Source: Pseudogracilibacillus sp.
GTDB lineage: Bacteria; Bacillota; Bacilli; Bacillales; Amphibacillaceae
Reading direction: 5' to 3'
DNA: 64,000 bases
Assembly (NCBI GenBank): GCA_026169815.1
Contig: JAPFDT010000045.1
Span: 1-64,000 of the forward strand
Shown here: positions 8,609 through 17,738 of the stretch, in pieces
Position numbering within the stretch: position 1 is the stretch's first letter
Layout: each line of letters starts with the position of its first letter
Program-made: the position numbers and the translations under genes
The notes under the pieces: generated by a model
The model's input: only the letters and a program-made list of their open reading frames with translations
Databases searched by the model: none
Told to the model about the DNA's origin: nothing

Positions 8609-10003
8609 ATGAAACAAAACACACTCTATATTGCTTCACTTACATTAGTTGCAACGCTTGGTGGACTCTTGTTTGGTTATGATACAGCGGTAATATCTGG
8701 GGCAGAAAAATCAATTGAAACATACTTAATTGCTAGTTTAGGACTTGGCTCTTTTGCCCATGGTGCTACAATTTCTAGTGCTTTAATTGGTTGTATAATT
8801 GGAGGTATCATATCAGGTTTATTTTCATCCCGATTTGGACGTAAACGCTCTCTAATTGTTGCTTCTATTTTATTCTTTGTATCAGCGTTAGGTTCTGCTT
8901 ATCCTGAATTTTTATTTTTTACAAAAGGTGAACCAACTATTGCTCTTTTATTAACATTTAACTTTTACCGAATCATTGGTGGTATTGGTGTAGGATTAGC
9001 ATCTGCAGTTGTTCCAATGTATATTGGGGAAATTGCTCCAGCTCATCTACGAGGTAGATTAGTTTCATTTAACCAATTTGCAATTATTTTCGGGATGCTT
9101 GTCGTTTATTTTGTAAACTGGGGGATTGCAAATGGACAGTCTATAGCTTGGATAGATGATATCGGCTGGCGTTATATGTTTGCTTCGGAAGCTGTTCCAG
9201 CATTGCTTTTTGGATCATTGTTATTTTTAGTACCAGAAACACCACGTTATTTAGCATTGCAAAATCAAGATTCACAAGCATTAACTATTTTAGAGAAAAT
9301 CAATGGTAAAAAAGCAGCCCAGACTATTTTAACTGATATAAAATCAACATTGAATGTATCTTCTGCAAATATATTCTCTTTTGGTAAAGCAGTTATTATA
9401 ATTGGAATTTTACTTTCAGTTTTCCAACAATTTGTAGGAATTAACGTAGCATTATATTATGCACCACGTATTTTTGAAAGTATGGGTGCAGCTAAAAATG
9501 CTTCTATGTTACAAACAATTGTTATGGGGTTAGTTAACGTTATCTTTACTGTAATCGCTATATTAACAGTGGATAGATGGGGGCGTAAACCACTACTTAT
9601 TACTGGATCCATTGGAATGGCTGTTGGAATGTTTGGTGTTGCTACAATGGCATTTTCGAACGTAATTGGTATTGGAACATTAATCTTTATTATTATTTTC
9701 ACTGCTTCATTCATGATGTCATGGGGTCCTATTTGTTGGGTACTTATTTCCGAAATATTTCCTAACAAAATTCGCGGACAGGCTGTTGCAATTGCTGTTG
9801 CTGCTCAATGGGCGGCAAACTATTTTATCTCCTCTACTTACCCAATGATGATGGAGTATAGTGGTGGATTAACTTACAGCTTTTACGGATTAATGAGTAT
9901 TCTTTCTGCTCTATTTGTTTGGAAAATAGTTCCTGAAACGAAAGGAAAATCCCTTGAAGAAATGGAAAACATTTGGTTAAAAGATCAACCTAAAACACTT
10001 TAA
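8609..10003 (+). CDS. xylE: D-xylose/proton symporter, XylE type (MFS sugar porter)
   Basis: Twelve-helix cytoplasmic-membrane sugar porter of 464 residues. It follows the E. coli XylE sequence from the first helix (TLVATLGGLLFGYDTAVISG) through the loop RFGRKRS, PAHLRGRLVSFNQFAIIFG, FQQFVGINVALYYAPRIF, DRWGRKP and the C-terminal PETKGKSLEEME. I place the start at the ATG at 8609, because the homologous N-terminus begins there. An upstream in-frame ATG at 8573 lies 20 nt after a GGGGGG run and overlaps the stop of a six-codon frame (ATG at 8553), so use of that start by coupling cannot be excluded. galM follows in the same direction, and the XylR-type operator is just upstream. Confidence 0.93.
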   Translation: MKQNTLYIASLTLVATLGGLLFGYDTAVISGAEKSIETYLIASLGLGSFAHGATISSALIGCIIGGIISGLFSSRFGRKRSLIVASILFFVSALGSAYPEFLFFTKGEPTIALLLTFNFYRIIGGIGVGLASAVVPMYIGEIAPAHLRGRLVSFNQFAIIFGMLVVYFVNWGIANGQSIAWIDDIGWRYMFASEAVPALLFGSLLFLVPETPRYLALQNQDSQALTILEKINGKKAAQTILTDIKSTLNVSSANIFSFGKAVIIIGILLSVFQQFVGINVALYYAPRIFESMGAAKNASMLQTIVMGLVNVIFTVIAILTVDRWGRKPLLITGSIGMAVGMFGVATMAFSNVIGIGTLIFIIIFTASFMMSWGPICWVLISEIFPNKIRGQAVAIAVAAQWAANYFISSTYPMMMEYSGGLTYSFYGLMSILSALFVWKIVPETKGKSLEEMENIWLKDQPKTL

Positions 10004-10012
10004 TTTATTAAG

Positions 10013-10260
10013 ATGAGGCTGGGACAATACTGTTTTAACACATCAATATAGAGTTAATAATTGCTCGGGAAATTATACTCCGCTTTCTTAGGAAGAGCGT
10101 TGAGTCGCTCTAGGTTTCTCCTTACAAGGGATCCGACGTACAGTACATACTAGCGCAGGCGTTGCGATATCATGTTGCAACGCCTGCATTCCTCTATGCT
10201 CTCTATCTCCTCACTCAAGAGTCTCCGTATATTCCCTACGCTCAATTTCTATTTATCCAT
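10013..10260. repeat. Possible interspersed repeat with a GC-richer palindromic core
   Basis: The gap between xylE and galM holds no gene. It starts with GATGAGGCTGGGACAA, a motif I recognise as common in intergenic repeats of Firmicutes. It then carries an ACTCCGCTTTC segment and a perfect 11-bp inverted repeat GCAGGCGTTGC/GCAACGCCTGC (about 10155-10187), ending in GAGTCTCCGTATATTCCC. Base composition is clearly higher in GC than the flanks. I infer a degenerate member of the Bacillaceae intergenic repeat family; no second full copy is visible in this window. Confidence 0.4.
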
Positions 10261-10335
10261 TTTTAATGTACATACTATAACTATGTTTTATCTCGGTCTC
10301 TCTATTTAATTTACTCATTATAAAGGGGAGTTAAT

Positions 10336-11376
10336 ATGAAAATCAAGGTACAAATTGTAGAAAACGACTGGAAACAATTTACATTAATAAATAACCAAGG
10401 AATGATGGTTCAACTATTAGATTATGGTGGGATCATTACAAATATTTCAACACCTAATAAGTATGGAGATTTAGAAAATATTGTATTAGGTTATAAGGAT
10501 TTACAAGATTATACGAATAATCAACATTTTTTTGGAGCATTAATTGGACCTATTGCCGGAAGAATTGAAAATGCTCAATTTACTTTAGATGATAAACAAT
10601 TTACATTAGAGAAAAACGAAGGAAACCATCATTTGCATAGTGGTCAAAACGGCTTACATCAAGTCATTTGGGATGCTTCATCATTTCAAGAAAATGACAA
10701 AATCGGTGTAAATTTAAGTTATACGATAAAAGATGAAGCAGACAATTTACCTGGTAAGAGACAATTCCAAGTAACTTATTCGTTAACTAACGATAACGAA
10801 CTAAATATTCATTACTCTGCAACAACTGATAAAACGACTTATATGACATTAACAAATCATACTTACTTTAATTTAAGCAGCAATCAACAACATTCAATTC
10901 ATGATCATCAACTAACAATTGCTAGTAATCAGTTTGCTGAATTAAATGAAGAATTAATTCCAACCGGAAAAATAATAGATGTTACGAACACACCATTTGA
11001 TTTTACAATGAAGCGAACACTACGTGATAGTATGCAATCAACCGACTTACAAAATCAAATTGCCGGCAATGGATTCGATCATTATTTTATTTTTAACCCT
11101 ATTAAACAAGACAAAGTTATCGTTGAAGAACCTATAAGTGGTCGAACTTTAAACATAAATACGAATCAACCTGGTATGGTAATGTATACTTCAAATAATT
11201 TAGATGAAGGACATCATTTAGATGGTGGAATGTCTAAACAATATGGAGGTATATGCTTTGAAACTCATGCTTCACCAGCAGCAATCTTTCATAATACATT
11301 ACCGAGCATCTTATTACATGATGGCGAAAAATATGAATATAACACAACATTTTCCTTTGGAGTTATAAATGATTGA
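10336..11376 (+). CDS. galM: Aldose 1-epimerase (mutarotase)
   Basis: Cytoplasmic enzyme interconverting alpha and beta anomers of aldoses. 346 residues, typical for GalM. Recognisable family elements are IGPIAGRIENAQF, the catalytic-histidine segment TNHTYFNL, and the C-terminal GGICFETHASPAA with the catalytic glutamate. AAAGGGGAG precedes the ATG. It lies downstream of xylE and opposite xylB, so it most likely serves xylose: the symporter delivers both anomers and xylose isomerase prefers the alpha form. The 330-bp gap to xylE means it may also have its own promoter. Confidence 0.92.
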   Translation: MKIKVQIVENDWKQFTLINNQGMMVQLLDYGGIITNISTPNKYGDLENIVLGYKDLQDYTNNQHFFGALIGPIAGRIENAQFTLDDKQFTLEKNEGNHHLHSGQNGLHQVIWDASSFQENDKIGVNLSYTIKDEADNLPGKRQFQVTYSLTNDNELNIHYSATTDKTTYMTLTNHTYFNLSSNQQHSIHDHQLTIASNQFAELNEELIPTGKIIDVTNTPFDFTMKRTLRDSMQSTDLQNQIAGNGFDHYFIFNPIKQDKVIVEEPISGRTLNINTNQPGMVMYTSNNLDEGHHLDGGMSKQYGGICFETHASPAAIFHNTLPSILLHDGEKYEYNTTFSFGVIND

Positions 11377-11538
11377 TTCTTTTGAAGTGAATCGACCTCA
11401 TAATAGAATAATTTAGGCAAAATAAAAATGATATGCAAATTCCAATTTTAAATAGTCTTCCTAAAATTCATAAAAATAAACCACTTAATTTACTGACTAA
11501 GACTATTTGACAAAGAGCCTATTTTACTAATTAAATAC

Positions 11539-11590
11539 AAAACAGCTATTTCTAATTAGCAAGTAGTGCTAACTGAAATAGCTGTTTTTC
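11539..11590. terminator. Bidirectional terminator between galM and xylB
   Basis: AAAACAGCTATTTC pairs with GAAATAGCTGTTTTT, with a nested TTAGCA/TGCTAA stem in the loop. T-runs exist on both strands, serving the converging galM (+) and xylB (-). Confidence 0.85.
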
Positions 11591-11627
11591 ATTCAATTAT
11601 TCATATAAACGAAATTACAATTTTTTA

Positions 11628-13124
11628 TCAACGAAAGTTAACTAATCTTTCATTCAATGATTTAGTATGTTTATAAACATCTTGATATATTTGATATAAT
11701 GCTTTATATCGTTCAACATGTGCCGCTATTGGTTTAAATTCCTTATCTATTTGTAAAAATTCTTCGGCACATTCTTTTAAAGAAGAAAACCAACCAGAGC
11801 CATAAGCCGCTAACATAGCTGCTCCTATTCCTGGACCTTGCTCACTTTTTAATTTAACAATTGTAGCATTAAAAATGTCCGCTTGGATTTGTAACCAATC
11901 GTCATTTTTAGTTCCTCCACCGGTTGAAATAATTGTATCAATTTTTTTACCTTTTTGTCGAAATATCTCAATAGATTCATTTAATGAAAATGTAATTCCC
12001 TCTAGGACTGATCGCACGAAATCATCTCTTGTATGGGAACTATCCATTCCAATAAAACTTGCTCTAATTGAAGCGTCTGCATGGGGGGTTCTTTCCCCTA
12101 CTAAATAAGGTGTATAAAGTAACCCGTTAGATCCTATTGGGACAGATTGTACATTATCTACTAGTTGCTCAAATGTTTCATCTGCTGCAAAAGTATCTTT
12201 AAACCAACTTAGACTATGCCCTGCCGATAAAGTTACACCCATCGTATAAAAAGCATTAGGAGCTGCGTGATTAAAATAGTGTACTTGTCCCTGGAAATCT
12301 TTATCTTCACTTGCTTCGTATGATAAAACTACTCCAGATGTACCAATGCTACACAATGTTTTACCTTCTTCCAATATACCTGAACCTATCGCACCGCACG
12401 CATTATCTGCCCCTCCGGCAAATACTGATGTATTAACAGACAATCCAGTTGCACTAGCCAAATTAGAAGTTATGTTTCCAACCTTTGCGTGTGACTCTAC
12501 TAATGGAGGACAAATAGACATATCGATATCAAATAAATCACAAATAGTTGTACTCCATTCTTGATTAGCTACATCTAATAGTAACGTTCCTGCCGCATCA
12601 GAATACTCCATATGAAGCTCGTTTGTCAGTTGGAAACGCAAGTAATCTTTTGGAAGAACAAATGCTTTTGTTTTTGCAAATATTTCAGGCTCATGTTCTT
12701 TAACCCATAAGATTTTTGGTAAAGTAAAACCTTCTAAAGCAGGATTTTTCGTTATATTTAATAACTTCTCTTCCCCTACTACGTCATAAATATATTCACA
12801 CTGTTTCGTTGTACGAGTATCATTCCAAAGAATCGCATTTCGTAAAACTTCATTGTTTTCATCCAATAATACTAAACCGTGCATTTGGCCAGAAAAGCTG
12901 ATGCCTTCAATTGAATCTGGATCTCCTGTAAAATTGGCAAGCAAATCAGACAGTGCTGCAACTGTCTGATTTACCCAATCTTGTGGATCTTGCTCACTAT
13001 AGCCTACTTGTTCATGTATTAATCGAAAAGGTTTTGATACTTCTTGCACGACATTACCATGTTGATTCACTAGTAATACTTTTACAGCGCTTGTACCTAA
13101 ATCGATTCCGATAACATGCTTCAT
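11628..13124 (-). CDS. xylB: Xylulokinase
   Basis: Phosphorylates D-xylulose to xylulose-5-phosphate for the pentose phosphate pathway. 498 residues of the FGGY kinase family: phosphate-1 motif VIGIDLGTSAVK at the N-terminus, FSGQMHGLV, WNDTRT, GGADNACGAIGSG and the C-terminal adenosine motif STGGGTKND. The start is chosen at 13124 (MKHVIG), 8 nt after GGGAGAG; an adjacent ATG at 13127 is equally served, while the upstream ATG at 13145 has no ribosome site. Second gene of xylAB, 30 nt after xylA. Confidence 0.96.
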   Translation of the reverse strand: MKHVIGIDLGTSAVKVLLVNQHGNVVQEVSKPFRLIHEQVGYSEQDPQDWVNQTVAALSDLLANFTGDPDSIEGISFSGQMHGLVLLDENNEVLRNAILWNDTRTTKQCEYIYDVVGEEKLLNITKNPALEGFTLPKILWVKEHEPEIFAKTKAFVLPKDYLRFQLTNELHMEYSDAAGTLLLDVANQEWSTTICDLFDIDMSICPPLVESHAKVGNITSNLASATGLSVNTSVFAGGADNACGAIGSGILEEGKTLCSIGTSGVVLSYEASEDKDFQGQVHYFNHAAPNAFYTMGVTLSAGHSLSWFKDTFAADETFEQLVDNVQSVPIGSNGLLYTPYLVGERTPHADASIRASFIGMDSSHTRDDFVRSVLEGITFSLNESIEIFRQKGKKIDTIISTGGGTKNDDWLQIQADIFNATIVKLKSEQGPGIGAAMLAAYGSGWFSSLKECAEEFLQIDKEFKPIAAHVERYKALYQIYQDVYKHTKSLNERLVNFR

Positions 13125-13154
13125 CATAACTTCTCTCCCATTCATGTTAGACGT

Positions 13155-14480
13155 TTATTTTTCAGCATAAGCTTGCAGTAAATATTGATTAATCGTTGCC
13201 TTTATGCTTTCTAAACGACCTGATTGATGGTTAATTTCTGATAAGCCATATGCATGTTTTTCAAGTTTGTGGAAATCTGTTTGACCATTAACGATATCTA
13301 AACCAATTCCATCTGTATATGTTTTATATCTGTCATCTACAATTCCATCAAGTACATTATCATCAACTAGTTTTTGTGCTACTTTGAATCCTACTGCAAA
13401 TGCATCCATTCCAGCAATGTGTGCATGGAATAAGTCATCTGCTTCAAATGATCCTCTTCTTACTTTCGCATCAAAGTTTAATCCACCACGTCCAAGTCCA
13501 CCATTTTTAATAATTTCATACATCGCTAATGTAGTCGAGTATAAATCTGTTGGAAACTCATCTGTGTCCCAACCTAACAAAGGATCACCTTGGTTAGCAT
13601 CAACAGAGCCAAGCATATCATGAATACGTGCATAACGTAATTCGTGTTCAAATGTGTGACCTGCTAATGTTGCATGGTTTGCTTCAATGTTAAACTTAAA
13701 GTGATCTTGAAGATCATAATTTTGTAAGAAAGCATATCCTGTAGCGACATCAAAATCATATTGATGAGTTGTAGGCTCTTTAGGCTTTGGTTCGATTAAG
13801 AATTGTGCATCAAAACCAATTTCTTTTGCATAATCAACAGCCATATGATAAAAACGTGCTAAATTATCCAATTCTAATTTCATGTCCGTGTTTAACAAAG
13901 TCTCATAACCTTCACGTCCACCCCAGAACACATAGTTCTCTGCTCCAAGTTCCTTTCCAATTTCAAGACCTTTTTTCACTTTAGCGGCAGCATAAGCAAA
14001 TGCATCTGCATGGTTTGACGACGCTGCGCCGTGAATAAAACGTGGATGTGTGAAGTTATTTGCTGTATTCCATAACAACTTCTTACCACTATCTTTCATA
14101 TATTCTTTAATCATACTAACTATAGTATCTAAATTTTCATTAGTTTCTTTTAAATTATTACCTTCAGGAGCAATATCAATGTCATGGAAACAGAAATATG
14201 GTGCATTAATTTTCTCGAAAAATTCAAACGCCGCTTCAACACGTGCTTTTGCTAAATCCATATCTGAATATTTATCCCAAGGACGAACCATTGTGCCAGC
14301 ACCAAATGGATCTGAACCATCCATTGTAAATGTATGCCAGTAAGCTACACCATAACGAAGAAACTCTTCCATCGACTTGCCACCAATTACTTCTTCTGGA
14401 TTGTAAAATTTAAATGCAAATGGGTTTGTTGAGCTTGGCCCTTCATAGTTAATTTTGTTAATATTGCTAAAATAAATCAT
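13155..14480 (-). CDS. xylA: Xylose isomerase
   Basis: Converts D-xylose to D-xylulose with two divalent metals. The 441 residues match the long (class II) isomerases of Firmicutes. Visible are the catalytic histidine motif [20 protein letters not shown], the metal-binding [33 protein letters not shown] and MDAFAVGF. The ATG follows a strong GGAGG. First gene of the xylAB operon, divergent from xylR, with the operator between them. Confidence 0.97.
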   Translation of the reverse strand: MIYFSNINKINYEGPSSTNPFAFKFYNPEEVIGGKSMEEFLRYGVAYWHTFTMDGSDPFGAGTMVRPWDKYSDMDLAKARVEAAFEFFEKINAPYFCFHDIDIAPEGNNLKETNENLDTIVSMIKEYMKDSGKKLLWNTANNFTHPRFIHGAASSNHADAFAYAAAKVKKGLEIGKELGAENYVFWGGREGYETLLNTDMKLELDNLARFYHMAVDYAKEIGFDAQFLIEPKPKEPTTHQYDFDVATGYAFLQNYDLQDHFKFNIEANHATLAGHTFEHELRYARIHDMLGSVDANQGDPLLGWDTDEFPTDLYSTTLAMYEIIKNGGLGRGGLNFDAKVRRGSFEADDLFHAHIAGMDAFAVGFKVAQKLVDDNVLDGIVDDRYKTYTDGIGLDIVNGQTDFHKLEKHAYGLSEINHQSGRLESIKATINQYLLQAYAEK

Positions 14481-14533
14481 AGATATAACCTCCGATAAAT
14501 TGTCTTTATTTACATGATATTAATTCTAACTGT

Positions 14534-14562
14534 ATTATACCAATCGCAAAAGACTTTGTCTA
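14534..14562 (-). promoter_or_regulatory. Promoter of xylAB
   Basis: Minus strand: -35 TAGACA (14557-14562), exactly 17 nt, then a consensus -10 TATAAT (14534-14539). The -35 is inside the XylR-type operator. Confidence 0.75.
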
Positions 14563-14576
14563 GATGATAAACTAAG
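14554..14576. promoter_or_regulatory. XylR-type operator between xylA and xylR
   Basis: A 23-bp imperfect palindrome, arms CTTTGTCTAGA and GATAAACTAAG about a central T. The right arm read in reverse is CTTAGTTTATC, close to the known XylR half-site TTAGTTTGTT. It overlaps the xylA -35 and ends next to the xylR -35, which is consistent with repression of xylAB and autoregulation. Confidence 0.7.
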
Positions 14577-14577
14577 T

Positions 14578-14605
14578 TTGTCTTTCTAGTAGTAAATGAT
14601 ACAAT
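14578..14605 (+). promoter_or_regulatory. Promoter of xylR
   Basis: -35 TTGTCT (14578-14583), a 16-nt spacer, -10 TACAAT (14600-14605), directly adjacent to the operator. Confidence 0.5.
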
Positions 14606-14632
14606 ATAAGAAATAATGAAAGAGCTGATATT

Positions 14633-15820
14633 ATGCATGACGTTAAAACTTGGAATCAAAAAACTGTTAAAAAAGGAAATAAATCAATCGTACTTGATAA
14701 AATTAAAGAATTGTCTCCAATATCAAGAGCTAGCATTGCTAATAAAACTAGTTTAAATAAAGGAACTGTATCTTCACTAGTTAATGAACTATTAGATGAA
14801 GATTTAATTTACGAATCAGGTCCCGGAGAATCTAGTGGAGGCAGAAGACCTGTTCTTTTACTTTTTAATGAAACAGCTGGCTATTCCATTGGTATTGATA
14901 TTGGCGTTAATTATTTATTAGGTATTTTAACAGATTTAAAAGGAAATATAATCCAAGAACAACTTACAAAGTTTACGAACTTATCATTTGAAGAAATTCG
15001 TAAAATATTATACAGAACAATCGATACACTTATTTCTCTAGCTCCTCCTAGCCACTACGGCATTATTGGAATAGGTATTGGCGTACCGGGAATAGTCAAT
15101 AATGAAGGAGAAATTGTTTTAGCTCCAAACTTAAATTGGAATAACATCAACTTACATGAACCGTTATTTGAAAAATATGGGATACCAATTAAAGTTGAAA
15201 ATGAAGCTAACGCAGGTGCATACGGTGAAAAGCTTTTTGGAACTGGCATTTATTTTGAGAATATTGTTTATGTGAGCATAGGAATGGGAATAGGTGTTGG
15301 TGTAATTTTAAATAATGAACTTTACAAAGGAATTGATGGATTTTCTGGTGAGTTAGGTCATATGACAATTGATATCCACGGTGAAAATTGCAGATGTGGA
15401 AGTAAAGGATGTTGGGAACTATATGCTTCCGAACAAGCTTTATTAAAAAAGGCAAAACAATTAGGTATCGAATCTAAAAATCAAGCAGACCTTTCAGTAG
15501 AAACTTTAATTTCCCTTGCAAAAAATAATGACGAGAAAACATTACAGTTATTAAAAGAAATTGGTCAACATATCGGCATAGGAATTAAAAATATTTTTAA
15601 CATTTTTAATCCTGAGCAAATTATTATTGGAAATAGCATTAGTACTCTTGAACAATGGATTACTCCAGCTATTAAGCAACAATTAATTAATCAAATTTTA
15701 CAGCCATATCAAGATGAATTACAACTAGATTTCTCTACATTATCAAGTCATTCAACTGCATTAGGTATGACAGCATTCACAACAGAATATTTCTTAGAAA
15801 ATAGATTACAACAAAAATAA
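14633..15820 (+). CDS. xylR: Xylose operon repressor, ROK family
   Basis: 395 residues. An N-terminal winged helix-turn-helix (about residues 20-75, PISRASIANKTSLNKGTVSSLV) is followed by a ROK sugar-kinase-like domain: GIDIGVNYLLGILTD, GIGIGVPGIV, ENEANAGAYGE and the zinc motif CRCGSKGCWE after GELGH. XylR of Bacillus represses xylAB in the absence of xylose and is modulated by glucose. It lies divergently from xylA, and operator-like palindromes occur at both xylA and xylE. An ordinary AAGAGCTG-like ribosome site precedes the ATG. Confidence 0.95.
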   Translation: MHDVKTWNQKTVKKGNKSIVLDKIKELSPISRASIANKTSLNKGTVSSLVNELLDEDLIYESGPGESSGGRRPVLLLFNETAGYSIGIDIGVNYLLGILTDLKGNIIQEQLTKFTNLSFEEIRKILYRTIDTLISLAPPSHYGIIGIGIGVPGIVNNEGEIVLAPNLNWNNINLHEPLFEKYGIPIKVENEANAGAYGEKLFGTGIYFENIVYVSIGMGIGVGVILNNELYKGIDGFSGELGHMTIDIHGENCRCGSKGCWELYASEQALLKKAKQLGIESKNQADLSVETLISLAKNNDEKTLQLLKEIGQHIGIGIKNIFNIFNPEQIIIGNSISTLEQWITPAIKQQLINQILQPYQDELQLDFSTLSSHSTALGMTAFTTEYFLENRLQQK

Positions 15821-15867
15821 ATAACGATATCCTTAAGCAAAATGTATTACTTAAGGATATCGTTATT
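15820..15867 (+). terminator. Long perfect hairpin after xylR
   Basis: A perfect 18-bp stem AATAACGATATCCTTAAG with its exact complement across a 12-nt loop, starting at the last base of the xylR stop. The 3' tail (TAAACAAATATTT) is a poor T-run, but the upper stem ends in CGTTATTT. It most likely terminates xylR. Confidence 0.7.
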
Positions 15868-15870
15868 TAA

Positions 15871-16101
15871 ACAAATATTTATTCAGTTGATACAATAGCT
15901 AGTTCTGATCTAATTATTGAAGCAGTCCAAACAATAATCTCAAAGTCGCAAACTGAATTTCTATTCTCTTCTACTAATATTGCTGACATTTTAAAAGGAG
16001 AACTTCTTCATTTTAAGTTTATAAACCACCTTTTTTTCTCCAAGGAAATCGCTGGTTTTATTTGTGTTATACAACACAAATCTAATTACCTCCCCTCATA
16101 A
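15871..16101 (+). pseudogene. Start-less open frame, possible gene relic
   Basis: An open frame of 76 codons with protein-like composition (SSDLIIEAVQTIISKSQTEF ... NIADILKGELLHF) but no ATG, GTG or TTG start with a ribosome site. It begins immediately after the xylR hairpin. It may be the remains of a deleted gene. I do not recognise the family. The rest of the gap to 16440 is AT-rich and shows nothing I can name. Confidence 0.3.
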
Positions 16102-16440
16102 ACTTTTCTCAATTATTTATCGATTTATATTTTAATTCATTCTATATGGCAGTTACATTTATTCTTATTTATATAAAAATAAGAAGTGTTTTTCTGATTT
16201 CTTTTAAGTGTAATCTGAACATATACTTTTAAACATATTAGGACTGAACAACTCAGTTATCTATTTTCGAATGTTGATTTGACAAATATTTCCGTTATTT
16301 CATCCTGCTATTTTTAATAGTTTTTTTAGGAAAATGTAAATTTAATTATTGATGCAACCGTATTTATTATGATGTTTACTATGAATAGATATTTAAAAAA
16401 TTAAAGCATGTATGTATGTAATTTCTAAGGAGTGATGTAC

Positions 16441-16608
16441 ATGTTAGGTAATATCGGTTTACCTAGCTTCATTTTACTTTTTGTAGTGGAGTTAATTGTT
16501 TTTGGACCATCTAAGTTACCAGAGATTGGAAAATCAGTTGGTCAAACTTTAAGTGAGGTTAAAAGTGCTATGAAAGCTATTATGAATGATGATGAGGAAT
16601 CTAATTGA
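16441..16608 (+). CDS. tatA: Twin-arginine translocase subunit TatA
   Basis: A 55-residue protein. One N-terminal membrane helix (NIGLPSFILLFVVELIVFG) is followed by the conserved FGP-KLPE-IGK hinge and an amphipathic helix (SVGQTLSEVKSAMKAI), ending in an acidic tail. This is the complete TatA architecture. A strong AAGGAG lies before the ATG. TatA forms the pore-like component for folded-protein export and needs TatC, which is not in this window. It is followed by a small membrane protein and a DedA gene in the same direction. Confidence 0.9.
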   Translation: MLGNIGLPSFILLFVVELIVFGPSKLPEIGKSVGQTLSEVKSAMKAIMNDDEESN

Positions 16609-16627
16609 TTAAAAAAGAGCTGAAAAA

Positions 16628-16768
16628 ATGAATAAAATCAATGATGAATTTAAAAAGGATTATGATGACTTTGATAAATGGGATTTATTTTTAGCAAATT
16701 TATTTGTCATTATATTAGTAATAGGGCTATTAGTTGCTGGCATAGTTATAATTAAAATGGCAAATTAA
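16628..16768 (+). CDS. Small single-pass membrane protein between tatA and dedA
   Basis: 46 residues: a charged N-terminal half (NDEFKKDYDDFDKWD) and one hydrophobic helix (about residues 20-43, FLANLFVIILVIGLLVAG...). AAGAGCTG lies 7 nt before the ATG. It starts 19 nt after tatA and ends 20 nt before dedA, so it is part of the operon. I do not recognise the family. The orientation of charges would suit a protein with its N-terminus in the cytoplasm. Confidence 0.65.
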   Translation: MNKINDEFKKDYDDFDKWDLFLANLFVIILVIGLLVAGIVIIKMAN

Positions 16769-16788
16769 CAAATCTTAGGGGGTTAGTT

Positions 16789-17400
16789 ATGGATAATTGG
16801 TTAATTGATATCATGAATGAATATGGTTATATAGGGATCATGTTTCTTATTGCAATTGAAAACATTTTTCCTCCTATACCATCAGAAGTTATCTTAACAT
16901 TTGGGGGTTTTATGACGACGGCTTCCAATCTAAGTATTCTAGGGGTTATTATATCAGCAACAGCTGGGTCGGTTGTCGGGGCTATTATTCTATATATAAT
17001 TGGTTTACAATTTGACGTAGCTAGACTTGAGATAATTGTAAATAAATGGGGACATATTCTTCGTATAACAACAAATGATATTCATAAGGCAGATGGTTGG
17101 TTCAATAAATACGGTCATTGGACAGTTTTCTTTTGTCGATTTGTTCCTTTAATTCGCAGTTTAATCTCTATTCCAGCTGGTATGTCAAATATGCATTTAG
17201 GGATATTTCTTTCACTTACAACATTAGGAACATTAATTTGGAACATCGTACTCGTGTGTCTAGGTGCTTCAGTCGGGGCATCCTGGGAGCTTATTATAGA
17301 ATATATGGAGGTGTATTCCAAAATTGTGTATATCATATTATTTCTATTTATTATTACTTTAATATTCATTGTTGTAAGAAGAAGAATTAATCGTTTTTAA
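16789..17400 (+). CDS. DedA-family membrane protein
   Basis: 203 residues, a polytopic DedA/SNARE-associated (VTT-type) membrane protein. Family landmarks are the acidic E-N-x-FPPIPSEVIL re-entrant segment near residue 23-37 and the basic FFCRFVPLIRSLISIPAGMS motif near residue 113-132, whose arginines are essential in E. coli YqjA/YghB. DedA proteins include undecaprenyl-phosphate and phospholipid flippases/scramblases. In E. coli, loss of YqjA/YghB impairs export through Tat, which fits the tatA neighbour here. RBS GGGGGTTAG precedes the ATG. Confidence 0.9.
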   Translation: MDNWLIDIMNEYGYIGIMFLIAIENIFPPIPSEVILTFGGFMTTASNLSILGVIISATAGSVVGAIILYIIGLQFDVARLEIIVNKWGHILRITTNDIHKADGWFNKYGHWTVFFCRFVPLIRSLISIPAGMSNMHLGIFLSLTTLGTLIWNIVLVCLGASVGASWELIIEYMEVYSKIVYIILFLFIITLIFIVVRRRINRF

Positions 17401-17404
17401 ACTA

Positions 17405-17434
17405 AAAAAACTCAGATTTAATTCTGAGTTTTTT
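17405..17434 (+). terminator. Terminator after dedA
   Basis: AAAAAACTCAG / CTGAGTTTTTT stem around an 8-nt loop, 5 nt after the dedA stop. Confidence 0.9.
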
Positions 17435-17738
17435 GTTTACAATTAATCTGTAAAACATCATTGTCTTTTTAAACTTTTATTGTTCAACTGAAATCGGATA
17501 AATTAACATACTAATTTCATAACTAGATTTATCCCCAACTAACAGGAGTTTTAAAATTATGTATCATAATGTCTACAGAGCAGGTTTGATGATAGTAATG
17601 CCTTAACTAAATCCTCATATCTTTAAATACATAACATTATACATTACTATGACTGACGATTTACTGTGTTTATAACAAAAGCAGCAATCATCCTGCTTGT
17701 ATAATAACAATACTTATTCCAGACAATCTAGCCAAATT
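17435..17738. other. Intergenic region without recognisable content
   Basis: About 300 bp of AT-rich sequence between the dedA terminator and the DUF4256 stop codon. I see no gene, RNA or repeat in it. Confidence 0.6.

Noticed and set aside
17118-17390. Alternative frame inside dedA
   Set aside because: Overlaps conserved DedA motifs in the correct frame; it is a shadow.
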